Assembly: GCA_038321615.1 (NCBI GenBank)
Contig: JBBQFC010000103.1
Location: 1-6,148, forward strand
Length of the DNA stretch: 6,148 bases
Direction: 5' to 3'
Source of the DNA: JBBQFC01 sp038321615
Lineage (GTDB): Bacteria; Bacteroidota; Bacteroidia; Flavobacteriales_D; Cryomorphaceae
Below are positions 5,956-6,148 of the stretch, piece by piece. The translations under genes and the position numbers were made by a program. The notes under the pieces were generated by a model, which searched no databases, was not told where the DNA came from, and saw only the letters and a program-made list of their open reading frames with translations. Position 1 is the first letter of the stretch; each line of letters opens with the position of its first letter.

Positions 5956-6002
5956 ATATCTAAAAGTTTAATTTACACCAATTTGTCGGGTTACGAGCGC
6001 TT

Positions 6003-6137
6003 GCAGCCAACGTTGGAGTTTATGACGGCTGCGGCCTTCGAAGCGCGTCTTTGTCCCACGTGGCCGAACGAAATTAAGAAAACTAAACTTCAATTTAACA
6101 CGTCCCCCGCAGCTGGCATAAACTTTTTGTTGGCAGC
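6003..6137. repeat. Palindromic element C (attC-like), 135 bases
   Basis: GCAGCCAAC (6003-6011) pairs with GTTGGCAGC (6129-6137) with one mismatch, AGTTTATG (6017-6024) with CATAAACT (6117-6124), and GCTGCGG (6028-6034) with CCGCAGC (6107-6113). Its length equals that of element B, and the unpaired interior aligns with B without a net gap. It would be the 3' site of a gene lying beyond the right edge of the window. Confidence 0.8.
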
Positions 6138-6148
6138 TGGCACTCAGT

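Noticed and set aside
4245..6137. CRISPR array
   Set aside because: Only three palindromes of 70-135 bases, spaced by whole genes; no short direct repeats with uniform spacers.

Overview
The window looks like part of a Bacteroidetes (Bacteroidota) chromosome. The evidence is a rhodopsin of the Bacteroidetes proton-pump type, a promoter resembling the Bacteroidetes form (TTG near -33, TAnnTTTG near -7), A-rich leaders without a clear Shine-Dalgarno, and small membrane and secreted proteins of types common in that phylum. I cannot assign a genus.

Positions 1-480 hold the N-terminal part of a VOC (glyoxalase-like) reading frame on the minus strand that lacks a recognisable start codon. It is followed by a non-coding leader with a likely promoter and an inverted repeat.

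Positions 485-3393 are a compact phototrophy module on the plus strand. A light-driven proton pump (motif D85/T89/E96, Schiff-base K227) is followed by a strong intrinsic terminator. Next comes a 690-residue protein that fuses a lycopene beta-cyclase (CrtY, about residues 1-390) to a beta-carotene 15,15'-dioxygenase (Blh, about residues 405-690). The fusion joins the last two steps of retinal synthesis (lycopene to beta-carotene to retinal) in one polypeptide, next to the opsin that uses the product. The rhodopsin also has a glycine (G143) where bacteriorhodopsin has Trp138, the exchange that opens the carotenoid-antenna window in xanthorhodopsin.

Positions 3394-3700 hold the decayed start of an IS3-family transposase orfA.

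Positions 3697-6148 are an accessory region that is visibly more AT-rich, with all genes on the minus strand. Three long imperfect palindromes (about 4245-4315, 5321-5455 and 6003-6137) separate the genes. Two of them lie 11-12 bases beyond a stop codon. Their outer ends carry GTT(G/A)(G/A)C-type cores. The layout of one gene then one palindrome resembles an integron cassette array with attC-like sites, although the cores do not fit the classical consensus and no integrase is in the window. One gene appears to be cut exactly at a palindrome core. The cassette-like genes encode a two-helix membrane protein, a secreted protein with three SH3-like repeats, a truncated membrane protein, and a 45-residue ORF overlapping the last by ATGA.
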